From Anaerolineales bacterium (GTDB taxonomy: Bacteria; Chloroflexota; Anaerolineae; 4572-78; J111): 64,000 bases of DNA. Positions within the stretch are counted from its first letter, which is position 1. Each line of letters opens with the position of its first letter. The stretch lies in NCBI GenBank assembly GCA_015075185.1, contig JABTUW010000005.1, forward strand, positions 434,001-498,000, read 5' to 3'. The position numbers and the translations under genes were made by a program. Shown in pieces: positions 56,937-64,000 of the stretch. The notes under the pieces were generated by a model that worked only from the letters and a program-made list of their open reading frames with translations, did no database searches and was not told the DNA's origin.

Positions 56937-57605
56937 TTAGGACGCTACACTTTCGGTCAGACCAATTAATTCCTTGGTCAACCGCACAGTCGAGCTGGCA
57001 TCAGGGGCGTAGCCGTCAGCGCCGACCACCTCGGCGTATTCCTGGGTCACCGGCGCGCCGCCGACCAGAATCTTGACCTTGTCGCGCAGGCCGGCTTCCT
57101 TGATGGCCTCGATATTCTTTTTGAACATGGGCATGGTCGTGGTCAAAAACGCGCTCATGCCAACCGCCTGGGGCTGGTGTTCGATGATCGCCGCCACAAA
57201 CTTGTCGGGCGGCACGTTGACCCCCAGATCAACCACGACAAAACCGGCCCCTTCGAGCATAATGTTGCATAGATTCTTGCCAATGTCGTGGATGTCACCC
57301 TTGACCGTGCCCATGACAAAGGTGCCAATCGGTTTGGCCCCGGTTTCAGCGATGAGCGGCTTGAGGATATTCATCGCGCCCTGCATGGCCCGGGCCGAGA
57401 TCAGCATTTCCGGCACAAAATACTCGCCGATTTCAAACAGCCGTCCCACTTCTTCCAGCGCCGGAATCAAAGCATCGAAGAGGAGGGTCAACGGCTCCAT
57501 ACCGAAAGCCAGCCCTTCCTGGGTCAGCTCGACCACGGGGGTGACTTCGCCGTTTAGAGTGTGTTCGTATAAACCGTCTAAAATTTCTTCCTGGCGACTC
57601 ATCAT
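56937..57605 (-). CDS. Corrinoid (cobalamin-binding) protein
   Basis: The 222-residue protein has an N-terminal helical cap (about 1-88) and a cobalamin-binding Rossmann domain with GDIHDIGKNLCNIMLEGAGFVVVDLGVNVP (about 104-133; His provides the axial ligand in DIHDIG), and KILVGGAPVTQEYAEVVGADGYAPDA. It is the MtaC/MtbC type of methyl carrier. It shuttles a methyl group between a substrate-specific methyltransferase and an acceptor methyltransferase, here probably the UroD-family neighbours. No reductive activator (RACo-like ferredoxin) is present in the window. Confidence 0.93.
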   Translation of the reverse strand: MMSRQEEILDGLYEHTLNGEVTPVVELTQEGLAFGMEPLTLLFDALIPALEEVGRLFEIGEYFVPEMLISARAMQGAMNILKPLIAETGAKPIGTFVMGTVKGDIHDIGKNLCNIMLEGAGFVVVDLGVNVPPDKFVAAIIEHQPQAVGMSAFLTTTMPMFKKNIEAIKEAGLRDKVKILVGGAPVTQEYAEVVGADGYAPDASSTVRLTKELIGLTESVAS

Positions 57606-57658
57606 TTCTCCTTATAGATATCAGCAGTCAGCAGTCAGTATTCAGAATAACAATGCAA

Positions 57659-58993
57659 TCAATGACCCTCCTGCAAAGCTTTTAAGGGTTTGGGCCAGTA
57701 ATTGACTTTGGTCAGATGCTCGGCCAGAGCCGCGGGGTCTTCCGGGCCGGCCCCGATGGGGTAGACGCCAAATTCGTAGGCGGCGTCTACGGCGGCCAGA
57801 ATGTTCTGCGGCGGCACATCGCCCAGGATGTTATGGATGGAGGCGAAGACATACCCCCCGCCGGGCGCAAAGATTTTGATGCGGCGACGCACGTCTTCGC
57901 GGACCTGCTCCGGCGTGCCGAAGGGCAAGATGCTGTGGGTATCCACACCGCCGCCCCAAAACGTGATATTCTTGCCAAAACGGCGTTTCAACTCCATCCC
58001 GTCCATGTCAGCGGCGTCGGTTTGAACGGTGTTGAAACAATCAATGCCGGCGTCAATTAATTCGGGCAGCAGGGTCATAACCGCGCCGTCGGTGTGATAA
58101 AAAACCGCGGCCCGGCTGTTCTCATGGACAGCCTGGAAAATCGCCTTGTGTCCCGGCAGGACAAATTCGCGGTAAATGTCCAGCTTCATCATCGGACCGC
58201 GCTGGTGGCCGATGTCGTCGGCAAACATAAAGACATCAATATATTCGCCGACGGCAGACAAGTAGCGCTTGATGCCGGTGACTAACTCGTGGGTCAGTCG
58301 CTCAAAAAAGTGATGGGCCAGCTTCGGTTCGGCCAGCATATGCATATAAATAGTATCCCAGCCGATGATGCCCTGGGCGTTTTCCAGCACCGTGCCAAAA
58401 TAGTCGGCGACGATGGCTTTATCGGTGGTTTCATGCAGGAGCCTGGCAAACTCGCGCGCCCAGACCATTTCTTCATCCGACACCCGGATTCTGGCTACAA
58501 AGTTGCCATCGTAGGTATCAAACCAGGCGTCAATCTCCTGGGTGGTCGTGGCCTCGCGCAAGGGGTGGTGGCGCAGAGAGAAGCCGTGAGTGCCTTCGCC
58601 CGGCGCTTCGGCAATTTTAACGCCGTGCTCGATCCATTCAAAGTCGCCGGAAGCGTTACGGGCCGGATTGAAGCCGGCCGGAACCAGGAATTGAGTCCCG
58701 TCCACAAAGCCCCACGGCTTGAACTCGACGTTGGGCAGCCCCAGCGACATGCGATAGCGCGGCAGGGTGACGGTATCGGTGTGCAGGCGCTCGGCGATGG
58801 CCGGTTCGATCTCGGGCACTTGTATCCAGGTATGAAAGACCCGGGCCATGCCTTCGGTCAGACCCAAATGGCGCTTGAGATTGCCGTAGGCAATCAGGTT
58901 AATGCTCGTCACACCCGTGCCGCCGATGTCAATCGGTACCCGGTCGGCCTCCTCGTGGCGGATAGCCGCCCAAATTCGTTCGCGTGAGTTCAT
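57659..58993 (-). CDS. UroD-family (methyltransferase-type) protein 2
   Basis: The 444-residue protein is a larger member of the UroD/methyltransferase superfamily. Marks are SRERIWAAIRHEEADRVPIDIGGTG (about 3-27), VDVFMFADDIGHQRGPMMKLDIYREFVLPGHKAIFQ and VFYHTDGAVMTLLPELIDAGIDCFNTV, with FWGGGVDTHSILPFGTPEQV. The zinc motif reads HTDG, again without the usual Cys. It is encoded directly upstream of the corrinoid gene with a 53-bp gap containing short CAGTCAG repeats. The AAGGAG site before the ATG at 58993 fixes the start. Confidence 0.82.
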   Translation of the reverse strand: MNSRERIWAAIRHEEADRVPIDIGGTGVTSINLIAYGNLKRHLGLTEGMARVFHTWIQVPEIEPAIAERLHTDTVTLPRYRMSLGLPNVEFKPWGFVDGTQFLVPAGFNPARNASGDFEWIEHGVKIAEAPGEGTHGFSLRHHPLREATTTQEIDAWFDTYDGNFVARIRVSDEEMVWAREFARLLHETTDKAIVADYFGTVLENAQGIIGWDTIYMHMLAEPKLAHHFFERLTHELVTGIKRYLSAVGEYIDVFMFADDIGHQRGPMMKLDIYREFVLPGHKAIFQAVHENSRAAVFYHTDGAVMTLLPELIDAGIDCFNTVQTDAADMDGMELKRRFGKNITFWGGGVDTHSILPFGTPEQVREDVRRRIKIFAPGGGYVFASIHNILGDVPPQNILAAVDAAYEFGVYPIGAGPEDPAALAEHLTKVNYWPKPLKALQEGH

Positions 58994-59072
58994 GGTTACA
59001 CTCCTTACCAAAAATCGTAGGATAAACTTTAGTTTGTCCATATACGGGCAAGCTAACAGCTTGCCCTACTTG

Positions 59073-59954
59073 TCAGGTAAAGGACCAGCACTGTCCCCGT
59101 TCAGCAACTCGGACAACCGGGGCGAATTCCGGGAAGGTTTCATCAAATTTGTCCTTGAGTTGGGCATCGGTCAGCATGCCCCAGGGATCTTCCCAGCCGC
59201 TGTAGTGAACCAGGTAAGCCCCGTAGCGTTCCTGTTCCGGCTGGAACTGCACCTGTAACTGCGCTAAAAAGCCGGTGGTGATCAAATCCTCGACGCCGCT
59301 GTGCCCAATCTCCTGAGCCAGCGAACTCCAGGTGGTGGTTTCCAATAAGGCCAGGGAGGGCTGGCACAAGTGCTCGATCTGTTGGAGGGGCAGCGTGGTG
59401 GTGTCCCAACCGATAATAATCTTGTGCCGTCTTTTTAGTTCAAATTCGATCAGGTAAATCACTGCCCCCTCAAAATGATCTACCGGGATGGGCGTGATCC
59501 TGAAAATACCAATTTGGACCGGCGTTTCCGGCGTCAGCGGGCGATGGTGCAATGTTTTTCCAGCGGTGTAGCCGTAGCGATGGGTGTTGAACAGGTGCTG
59601 CTGGGTCTCGCCGGTGCAAAAGACGGGCAGCGGAGAACGAACATCGCGGAAATCGCGGCCCCGGCGCTGGCAGTAAATTTCGGAGAGGATCATCAACTCG
59701 GCGTGGTGGTCAACATGACCGTGCGTAATAAAAATAAGCAGCGGCTCGTCCCAAAAACTATCAGCGCAGCTATCGGCCAGCCCTTCGATAGTCCCCAGCC
59801 CGGCATCGAACAAAATATTCTGTTTGACTTGGCCCTCGACCTGATGGCTCAACAGCCCGGCGACCTGCCCCCCTTTGGACTGGCCCAGCCGCCGTTTCTC
59901 GATCCAGTAAGCGTAATCTTTGTTGATCTGCCGGTAAATGACCTGATTATTCAT
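59073..59954 (-). CDS. MBL-fold metallohydrolase
   Basis: The 293-residue protein has the MBL-fold metal site HGHVDHHAELM (about 79-89) preceded by LLIFIT, and further ligands at HFEGAVIYLIEF and a distal His. It is a soluble hydrolase. The substrate is not determinable; a lactone or cyclic ester linked to sugar metabolism is conceivable. Start choice is uncertain: neither ATG 59954 nor the in-frame GTG at 59975 has a ribosome binding site. A palindromic element (59960-60142) lies immediately upstream and may be part of the leader. Confidence 0.75.
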   Translation of the reverse strand: MNNQVIYRQINKDYAYWIEKRRLGQSKGGQVAGLLSHQVEGQVKQNILFDAGLGTIEGLADSCADSFWDEPLLIFITHGHVDHHAELMILSEIYCQRRGRDFRDVRSPLPVFCTGETQQHLFNTHRYGYTAGKTLHHRPLTPETPVQIGIFRITPIPVDHFEGAVIYLIEFELKRRHKIIIGWDTTTLPLQQIEHLCQPSLALLETTTWSSLAQEIGHSGVEDLITTGFLAQLQVQFQPEQERYGAYLVHYSGWEDPWGMLTDAQLKDKFDETFPEFAPVVRVAERGQCWSFT

Positions 59955-59959
59955 GGGGT

Positions 59960-60142
59960 CAATGTAATCGCTCACGTGTTATGTCATTTCGAAGCCGGAG
60001 GCTGAGAAATCCTTCAGCAGCCGTGATTAAAAAAGGATTGGTTGGATAAAATTCCCTTTACCTGTTACGGTCTGGGTACGAGTAATGCTATAGGGATTTC
60101 TCCCTTCGGTCGAAATGACATATATAAGCAGTTACGTAATTG
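59960..60142. mobile_element. Palindromic element related to the 34.1 kb MITE
   Basis: Inverted ends around GTAAYYGCTYA and an inner core ATGTCATTTCGA...AGAAATCC shared with 34150-34290. No clear target-site duplication was found. It has no coding capacity. Confidence 0.55.
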
Positions 60143-60147
60143 GTTAA

Positions 60148-62286
60148 CTAAATACCGCCCTGATCACGGACAATTTCGGCCAGGTAATAGCGCGGGTGGG
60201 CCGAGAAGGCGTGACATTGGGAGCCGTCGGGAAAATCTACGTTCCAGTTTTCCCAGGTGGTGGGATAACCGGCCTGCACCCAGCGGCCCCAGCGAAGACG
60301 AATGATCTCGATAACCTGATCAGACCGGCCGCCCTGACGGAGCGCTTCAAAAAGGTAGTGATGCATGAAAGGGCTGGCTAAAACCATCTTGTCAGGAGCG
60401 GGTTCATCGGCGGGGTCAAGGGAACGGGCAGCAATAGCCTCTAGCAATGCCAGGTGCTCATCCGGCGGGCTGGTTTCGGTTAAGACGGCCAGGGCTGCGG
60501 CCAGTTGGGAGAAGGTGGAGCGGGCCACATCGTCGTACCAGCGCCCCTGTTCCCAGAAGGTGGCCCGAATGGCCGCTTGCAGAGCGATGGTGCGTGCTTG
60601 CCACATCGCTGCCTCGTCGGTGGCCAGGTTGAGAGTGTCGGCTAATTGGCTGGCCCGTTGTAAGGCCAAAACGTAGTGCAGGTTATAAACAGCGCTGGGT
60701 TCGGTACGGGCCAGGGGCGCCCAATCCAAAAAGAGACGCCGTCCCGGCTGGCTCAGGAGCAGGCCGTTCGGGTTAAGGTCTTGCTGGAAGCGATCCAGCA
60801 TTTTGACCAGGATGGGCCACATCTGGCTTACAAATTCATAATCAGCAGTCAGCTTTTGATAAAGATGCAGCAGTTCAACCCAAGTAAAGTTGTAATCAAC
60901 AATGGTATAAGCATGGACTTCACCTGGGAGAACGCTGGGCAAAACGCCGTCGGGATAAGCTCCCTGGGCCGCCATCTCGATCACCTGCCGCAGGGGCCGG
61001 ACGTCATCACTCACAGCGGCCATGATCAAGCTTTGGGGCAGGGCATCGCCGACCCACTGCGAGCTTTCCCGCCAGGTGCTGTCTACAAAGCCATCTTGCA
61101 GGCAGGCGTGAAAAGTAGTTTCGCATATTGTCATGATGTCTGCCAACAGCGGGTCATGAGGGGTTAAGGGATGTGTAATTTCCAAAGGATACTCGGCGAC
61201 CCGGGCGTGGAAACGCAGTCGAAAATCGGGGCCGGTCGGTCCGACGAGTTGAAAGAGCAGGTAGCGGCCGCCGCGCAGGGCAAAGGTCTCGGCTTCCTGG
61301 CTGCCAGGACGCAGCCGAAAGCGATCGGTCAGGCGGACCCGGCAGTAGGTTTCGGGATCGGAGAGGACGAGCTGGTCGTCTCGAATCTTCTCGGCGTAGC
61401 TAACAGCGAGCTGTTCCTGCCCGCCGGCCCCTTCAATTTCGACCCAGCCCTGACCAGCGAAATCCCGTCCCAGGTCAAACAGCCAGTAGAAAGACTCGCC
61501 CGAGTTCAGGCCGGCTCTGAACCAACCGCTGTCCTGAACCGGGTCTGCTTGAGGAGTCGCCGCGAGCCAACCCTCGCGTAAAGCCAGGTGGGGGTCTGGG
61601 GAAGCGAGGAGGCGGGGAGGCGAGAAGGCGAGAAGGTGGGTTTCGAGTAGGGTCAGGGGAATTTCGCGCTCGGTAAGCAGAGGGAGAGAACGGAGGCGCA
61701 GGTTGGTCCAGGGATAGCCACCCACCGGCGCGACCAGGCGAGCCGCAGCCCAGGTGGCGTCATCGTAGAGGCCATGCGGGTCGGTCCAATTGTCGGCCAG
61801 GTTCAGGTCGCGGTCTTCCACGCCGCTGCCGTAAATCGAAACACGCGGGACCAGCGCGGCAAACGAGGGGTCGCGCCGGGTGAGCCAATTCACGTTCGTC
61901 GCCAGGACGCTCTGACCATCGCAGACCAAATGGGCCAGCAGACCGGCCGCCCCTCGGTGGACGTAAGCAAAATGGGAATAACCCGGCTGGTAAACCTGCA
62001 CCGCCAGGGTATTGAAACCGGCTTGCAGATAAGGGGTCACGTCGAGGCGATCTACGCTTTGAGTTTCAGGATAGCAGCGAGCGGGGCCGCGGGCCACAAA
62101 TTGGCCGTTGACCCACAATTTGTAGCGGCTGTCGGCGGTAATGAACAACTCGGCCTGATCCGACTGCCGCTCCAGATGCCAGTTAGCCGGGGAGCGGAAA
62201 CAGAGGTAAGCCTCGTGCAAGTCAAAGGGGTGGGCCGAACCGATCCAAACCGCGCTTTCGGGAAATTCCAGAGACGGTTGGCTCAC
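60148..62286 (-). CDS. GH78-type alpha-L-rhamnosidase-like glycosidase
   Basis: The 712-residue protein has a beta-rich N-terminus with AELFITADSRYKLWVNGQFVARGPARCYP (about 45-73), a middle beta domain, and an (alpha/alpha)6 catalytic barrel. The barrel contains CLQDGFVDSTWRESSQWVGDALPQSLI (about 395-421), the GH78 position of the general acid region, and TTWENWNVDFPDGSQCHAFSAHP (about 680-702). No signal peptide is visible, suggesting cytoplasmic action on small rhamnosides. Its stop/start overlaps the UroD-family gene upstream (ATGA). The rhamnose mutarotase gene 3 kb away supports the assignment. Confidence 0.85.
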   Translation of the reverse strand: MSQPSLEFPESAVWIGSAHPFDLHEAYLCFRSPANWHLERQSDQAELFITADSRYKLWVNGQFVARGPARCYPETQSVDRLDVTPYLQAGFNTLAVQVYQPGYSHFAYVHRGAAGLLAHLVCDGQSVLATNVNWLTRRDPSFAALVPRVSIYGSGVEDRDLNLADNWTDPHGLYDDATWAAARLVAPVGGYPWTNLRLRSLPLLTEREIPLTLLETHLLAFSPPRLLASPDPHLALREGWLAATPQADPVQDSGWFRAGLNSGESFYWLFDLGRDFAGQGWVEIEGAGGQEQLAVSYAEKIRDDQLVLSDPETYCRVRLTDRFRLRPGSQEAETFALRGGRYLLFQLVGPTGPDFRLRFHARVAEYPLEITHPLTPHDPLLADIMTICETTFHACLQDGFVDSTWRESSQWVGDALPQSLIMAAVSDDVRPLRQVIEMAAQGAYPDGVLPSVLPGEVHAYTIVDYNFTWVELLHLYQKLTADYEFVSQMWPILVKMLDRFQQDLNPNGLLLSQPGRRLFLDWAPLARTEPSAVYNLHYVLALQRASQLADTLNLATDEAAMWQARTIALQAAIRATFWEQGRWYDDVARSTFSQLAAALAVLTETSPPDEHLALLEAIAARSLDPADEPAPDKMVLASPFMHHYLFEALRQGGRSDQVIEIIRLRWGRWVQAGYPTTWENWNVDFPDGSQCHAFSAHPRYYLAEIVRDQGGI

Positions 62287-63263
62287 GCTCCGTACCTCAA
62301 GGCCAGCTCATTAGCCAGCGTGTATGCCCGGATGAGACGCTCGGGCGGAATGTCCGGCTGGACAAAATGGCCGGTGTTGAAGATGAAGCCCCCGCCGGGG
62401 GCATAAATCTCAAACCGTTTCGTAATATACTCGTCCAACGCCTCGCCTTCGTACTTGTAAAGGCCGTCCACCACATCCAAAGAGCCGTATATGACCAGCT
62501 TGTCGCCATACTTTTCTTTGATAAGCTGCGGCTCCATGCCGGCGCTCTCCTGAACCGGGTGCAGCATGTTATAACCCATCTCGATCAGGTCGTCCATAAT
62601 GTTCAGGATGTAGCCGTCGCTGTGGAGATTGACCGGCACGCCCCGGCCGCGGGCGCGTTTGACCACGCGGGCGGCGTAGGGCTTAATCATCCGCCGCCAC
62701 ATGCGGGGCGAGAAGAGCATATTGTTGTTGCTGCCCCAATCGTCGGAGAGGGTGATGATGTCTACGCCGGCGTCAATGCAGCTTTCCACCAGATCGCCCA
62801 GCCAGTCGGCGTAGCGGTCGAACCAGGCCATCATCAAATCAGGCTCCAGGCCCAGATTGGCCCAGCAGTTTTCAATGCCCAAAAAGGTACTGGTCCCCTC
62901 GACAATGCCCCAGATATGGGCGATGATGGCCCGCCGGTCGCCGTGCCGGGCAACCGCTTCCTGGATGTTAACCCCGGCGAAATCAGGATTCCAATCACTG
63001 TGGGCCAGCCACTTGGGGTCGCGGGCATCGCCCAGGTCAAGCTCGGCCAGTTCCTTGACACTGATCTTGCGGCCCAGTTGGTTGGGATAGGGCACAAAGC
63101 CGACAAAAATATCAATATTAAAGTCATCCAGAAATTTATCGCGCGGGCCGTAATCGGCCGCCAGCATTTCCACAAACTGTTTTTGATAGAGCCAGCAGTC
63201 CAGTGGGGTCCGATCCGTTGGCTGGCGGCTGAGGGTCGCCAGGACGCGTTCTTTAGAGTTCAT
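62283..63263 (-). CDS. UroD-family (methyltransferase-type) protein 3
   Basis: The 326-residue protein belongs to the UroD/methyltransferase superfamily. It has NSKERVLATLSRQPTDRTPLDCW (about 2-24), DIITLSDDWGSNNNMLFSPRMWRRMIKPYAARVVKRARGRGVPVNLHSDGYILNIMDD and APGGGFIFNTGHFVQPDIPPERL. The zinc position reads HSDG without Cys, as in the two paralogs. The ATG at 63263 has GAGGAA before it and overlaps the stop of the preceding gene (ATGA); its own stop overlaps the glycosidase start. Four bases of overlap on both sides indicate a coupled operon. Confidence 0.82.
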   Translation of the reverse strand: MNSKERVLATLSRQPTDRTPLDCWLYQKQFVEMLAADYGPRDKFLDDFNIDIFVGFVPYPNQLGRKISVKELAELDLGDARDPKWLAHSDWNPDFAGVNIQEAVARHGDRRAIIAHIWGIVEGTSTFLGIENCWANLGLEPDLMMAWFDRYADWLGDLVESCIDAGVDIITLSDDWGSNNNMLFSPRMWRRMIKPYAARVVKRARGRGVPVNLHSDGYILNIMDDLIEMGYNMLHPVQESAGMEPQLIKEKYGDKLVIYGSLDVVDGLYKYEGEALDEYITKRFEIYAPGGGFIFNTGHFVQPDIPPERLIRAYTLANELALRYGA

Positions 63264-64000
63264 TGCATTTCCTCGGCGGCTTCCAAATTTAGCAGCTTGT
63301 CCCACGCGGCCAGGTCCAGCCCGGCGACGTAGCCGCTGTGGAACTGCTCCAGATAAATCTGGTCCCAAACGGGCACCAGCGGGATTAAATCAGCTGGCAG
63401 CCCCTGGAGAATCTGGGCGTAGGCGTGCTCCAGCAGGCGGTAGCCGGAGGTCGGCGAGACGGCGAATTTGGGATGGGGCGCAATCAGGCCATCGGCGACC
63501 ATTGTCGTATCCAGGACATCCGACAGTTGGTGCAGCAGTTCCAATTTGCGTTCCCAGGGAGTGGAGAGGTGAACCGCTTCAGCGACAATGGGGTGAAGCG
63601 GAGCGGCCAGGCGGGGGAGTCGCTCAAAGTAGGCCAGCAGCCATTTATCGTAGGGGAAATATTGTTTATCCAGCAGAAAGGCCAGTTGCACGCCCAGGCG
63701 AATGGACCGGGCAAAAGCGATGGTGGCGAATAGTTCATTGTTGCGAAGGAGGGCGCGCTTGACGGCGTAAACGCCCATGCCGGAAAAGTAACGGCACCAG
63801 TGGGCGATCCGCCGCAGCCACACCGGCTCTGGGTAGTAGGCGTTAAATTTTTGGCGGATCGCGCTGAAACGCCCGGAGGGATCGTGCCAGACCTCGCCGC
63901 CGATGAGATGCTGCACTTCCTCTTCCGGCACGTTGAGCCACTCGGCATAAGTTTCGGGCGCGTGGTTCAGGCCAATGGTGCGCCGCAGAAAGGCTTCCAG
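63260..64000 (-). CDS. DUF4037-like protein, partial at the window edge
   Basis: The frame is open to the right edge, so the N-terminus is missing; about 247 residues are visible. The helical segment VWLRRIAHWCRYFSGMGVYAVKRALLRNNELFATIAFARSIRLGVQLAFLLDKQYFPYDKWLLAYFERLP resembles the C-terminal domain of DUF4037 nucleotidyltransferase-like proteins. A nucleotidyltransferase domain would be expected in the missing part. It is the first visible gene of the operon with UroD-family protein 3 and the glycosidase. Confidence 0.7.
   Translation of the reverse strand: MEAFLRRTIGLNHAPETYAEWLNVPEEEVQHLIGGEVWHDPSGRFSAIRQKFNAYYPEPVWLRRIAHWCRYFSGMGVYAVKRALLRNNELFATIAFARSIRLGVQLAFLLDKQYFPYDKWLLAYFERLPRLAAPLHPIVAEAVHLSTPWERKLELLHQLSDVLDTTMVADGLIAPHPKFAVSPTSGYRLLEHAYAQILQGLPADLIPLVPVWDQIYLEQFHSGYVAGLDLAAWDKLLNLEAAEEMQ

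Noticed and set aside
62367..63332. 321-residue + strand frame opposite UroD-family protein 3
   Set aside because: Shadow of a well-supported gene on the other strand; its composition (His/Val/Gly rich) and lack of domains argue against coding.

Overview
The window looks like a bacterial chromosome or large secondary replicon of about 55% GC. The gene mix suggests a Chloroflexota lineage (Anaerolineae/Caldilineae-like): WYL regulator, TGS-GTPase, MEMO, RtcB-archease, UroD-family methyltransferase paralogs, and a Rep protein ending in a DnaA domain-I module. This placement is inference from gene content only. No rRNA, tRNA or CRISPR array was seen.

Region 1 (1-12.6 kb, + strand) is an aromatic catabolism cluster. 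It holds a SnoaL-like protein, an HpaB-type FADH2 monooxygenase, a flavin reductase, a complete Liv-type ABC importer (binding lipoprotein, two ATPases, two permeases), a second flavin monooxygenase of the acyl-CoA dehydrogenase fold, an FAD/NAD(P) oxidoreductase, maleylacetate reductase and hydroxyquinol 1,2-dioxygenase. Together they can import a phenolic compound, hydroxylate it to hydroxyquinol, cleave the ring and reduce maleylacetate to 3-oxoadipate.

Region 2 (12.6-18.8 kb, - strand) is a four-subunit 2-oxoacid:ferredoxin oxidoreductase followed by an acetyl-CoA hydrolase/CoA-transferase, archease and RtcB. Its leader carries a strong promoter and an intrinsic-terminator-like hairpin. 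The divergent gene at 19.3 kb has the same architecture.

Region 3 (19.3-37.8 kb) is mixed housekeeping: phosphoribosyltransferase, an internally deleted archaemetzincin relic, DUF72, a lipoprotein metalloprotease, TGS GTPase, methyltransferase, M28 peptidase, DNA glycosylase-like protein, WYL regulator, acylphosphatase, MEMO and a two-subunit CoA-transferase. Two copies of a ~110-nt small-RNA-like unit (promoter plus terminator) lie at 23.6 kb and 37.0 kb. Several small palindromic elements are present, two of them bounded by perfect direct repeats.

Region 4 (38-51 kb) is a plasmid-like replication and partition locus. It has two ParB proteins, each with two perfect or near-perfect GGTGAAC...GTTCACC palindromes inside its own gene, plus an XRE-HEAT regulator, an FtsK-like ATPase, ParA, a zinc-finger protein, a Rep with duplicated N-terminal modules and a C-terminal DnaA_N domain, and an array of 20-bp iterons. 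Between the zinc-finger gene and rep lies a 630-bp non-coding stretch. It contains five hairpins with different stems but the same TGCCA loop, and a near-consensus promoter points into it from the rep side. This is the most unusual part of the window.

Region 5 (51-64 kb, mostly - strand) has DUF99, PIG-L and DUF362 proteins, three UroD-family methyltransferase paralogs, a corrinoid protein, an Na+-dependent transporter, rhamnose mutarotase, an MBL hydrolase and a GH78-type glycosidase. This suggests corrinoid-dependent processing linked to a rhamnose-like glycoside. A DUF4037-like gene runs off the right edge.
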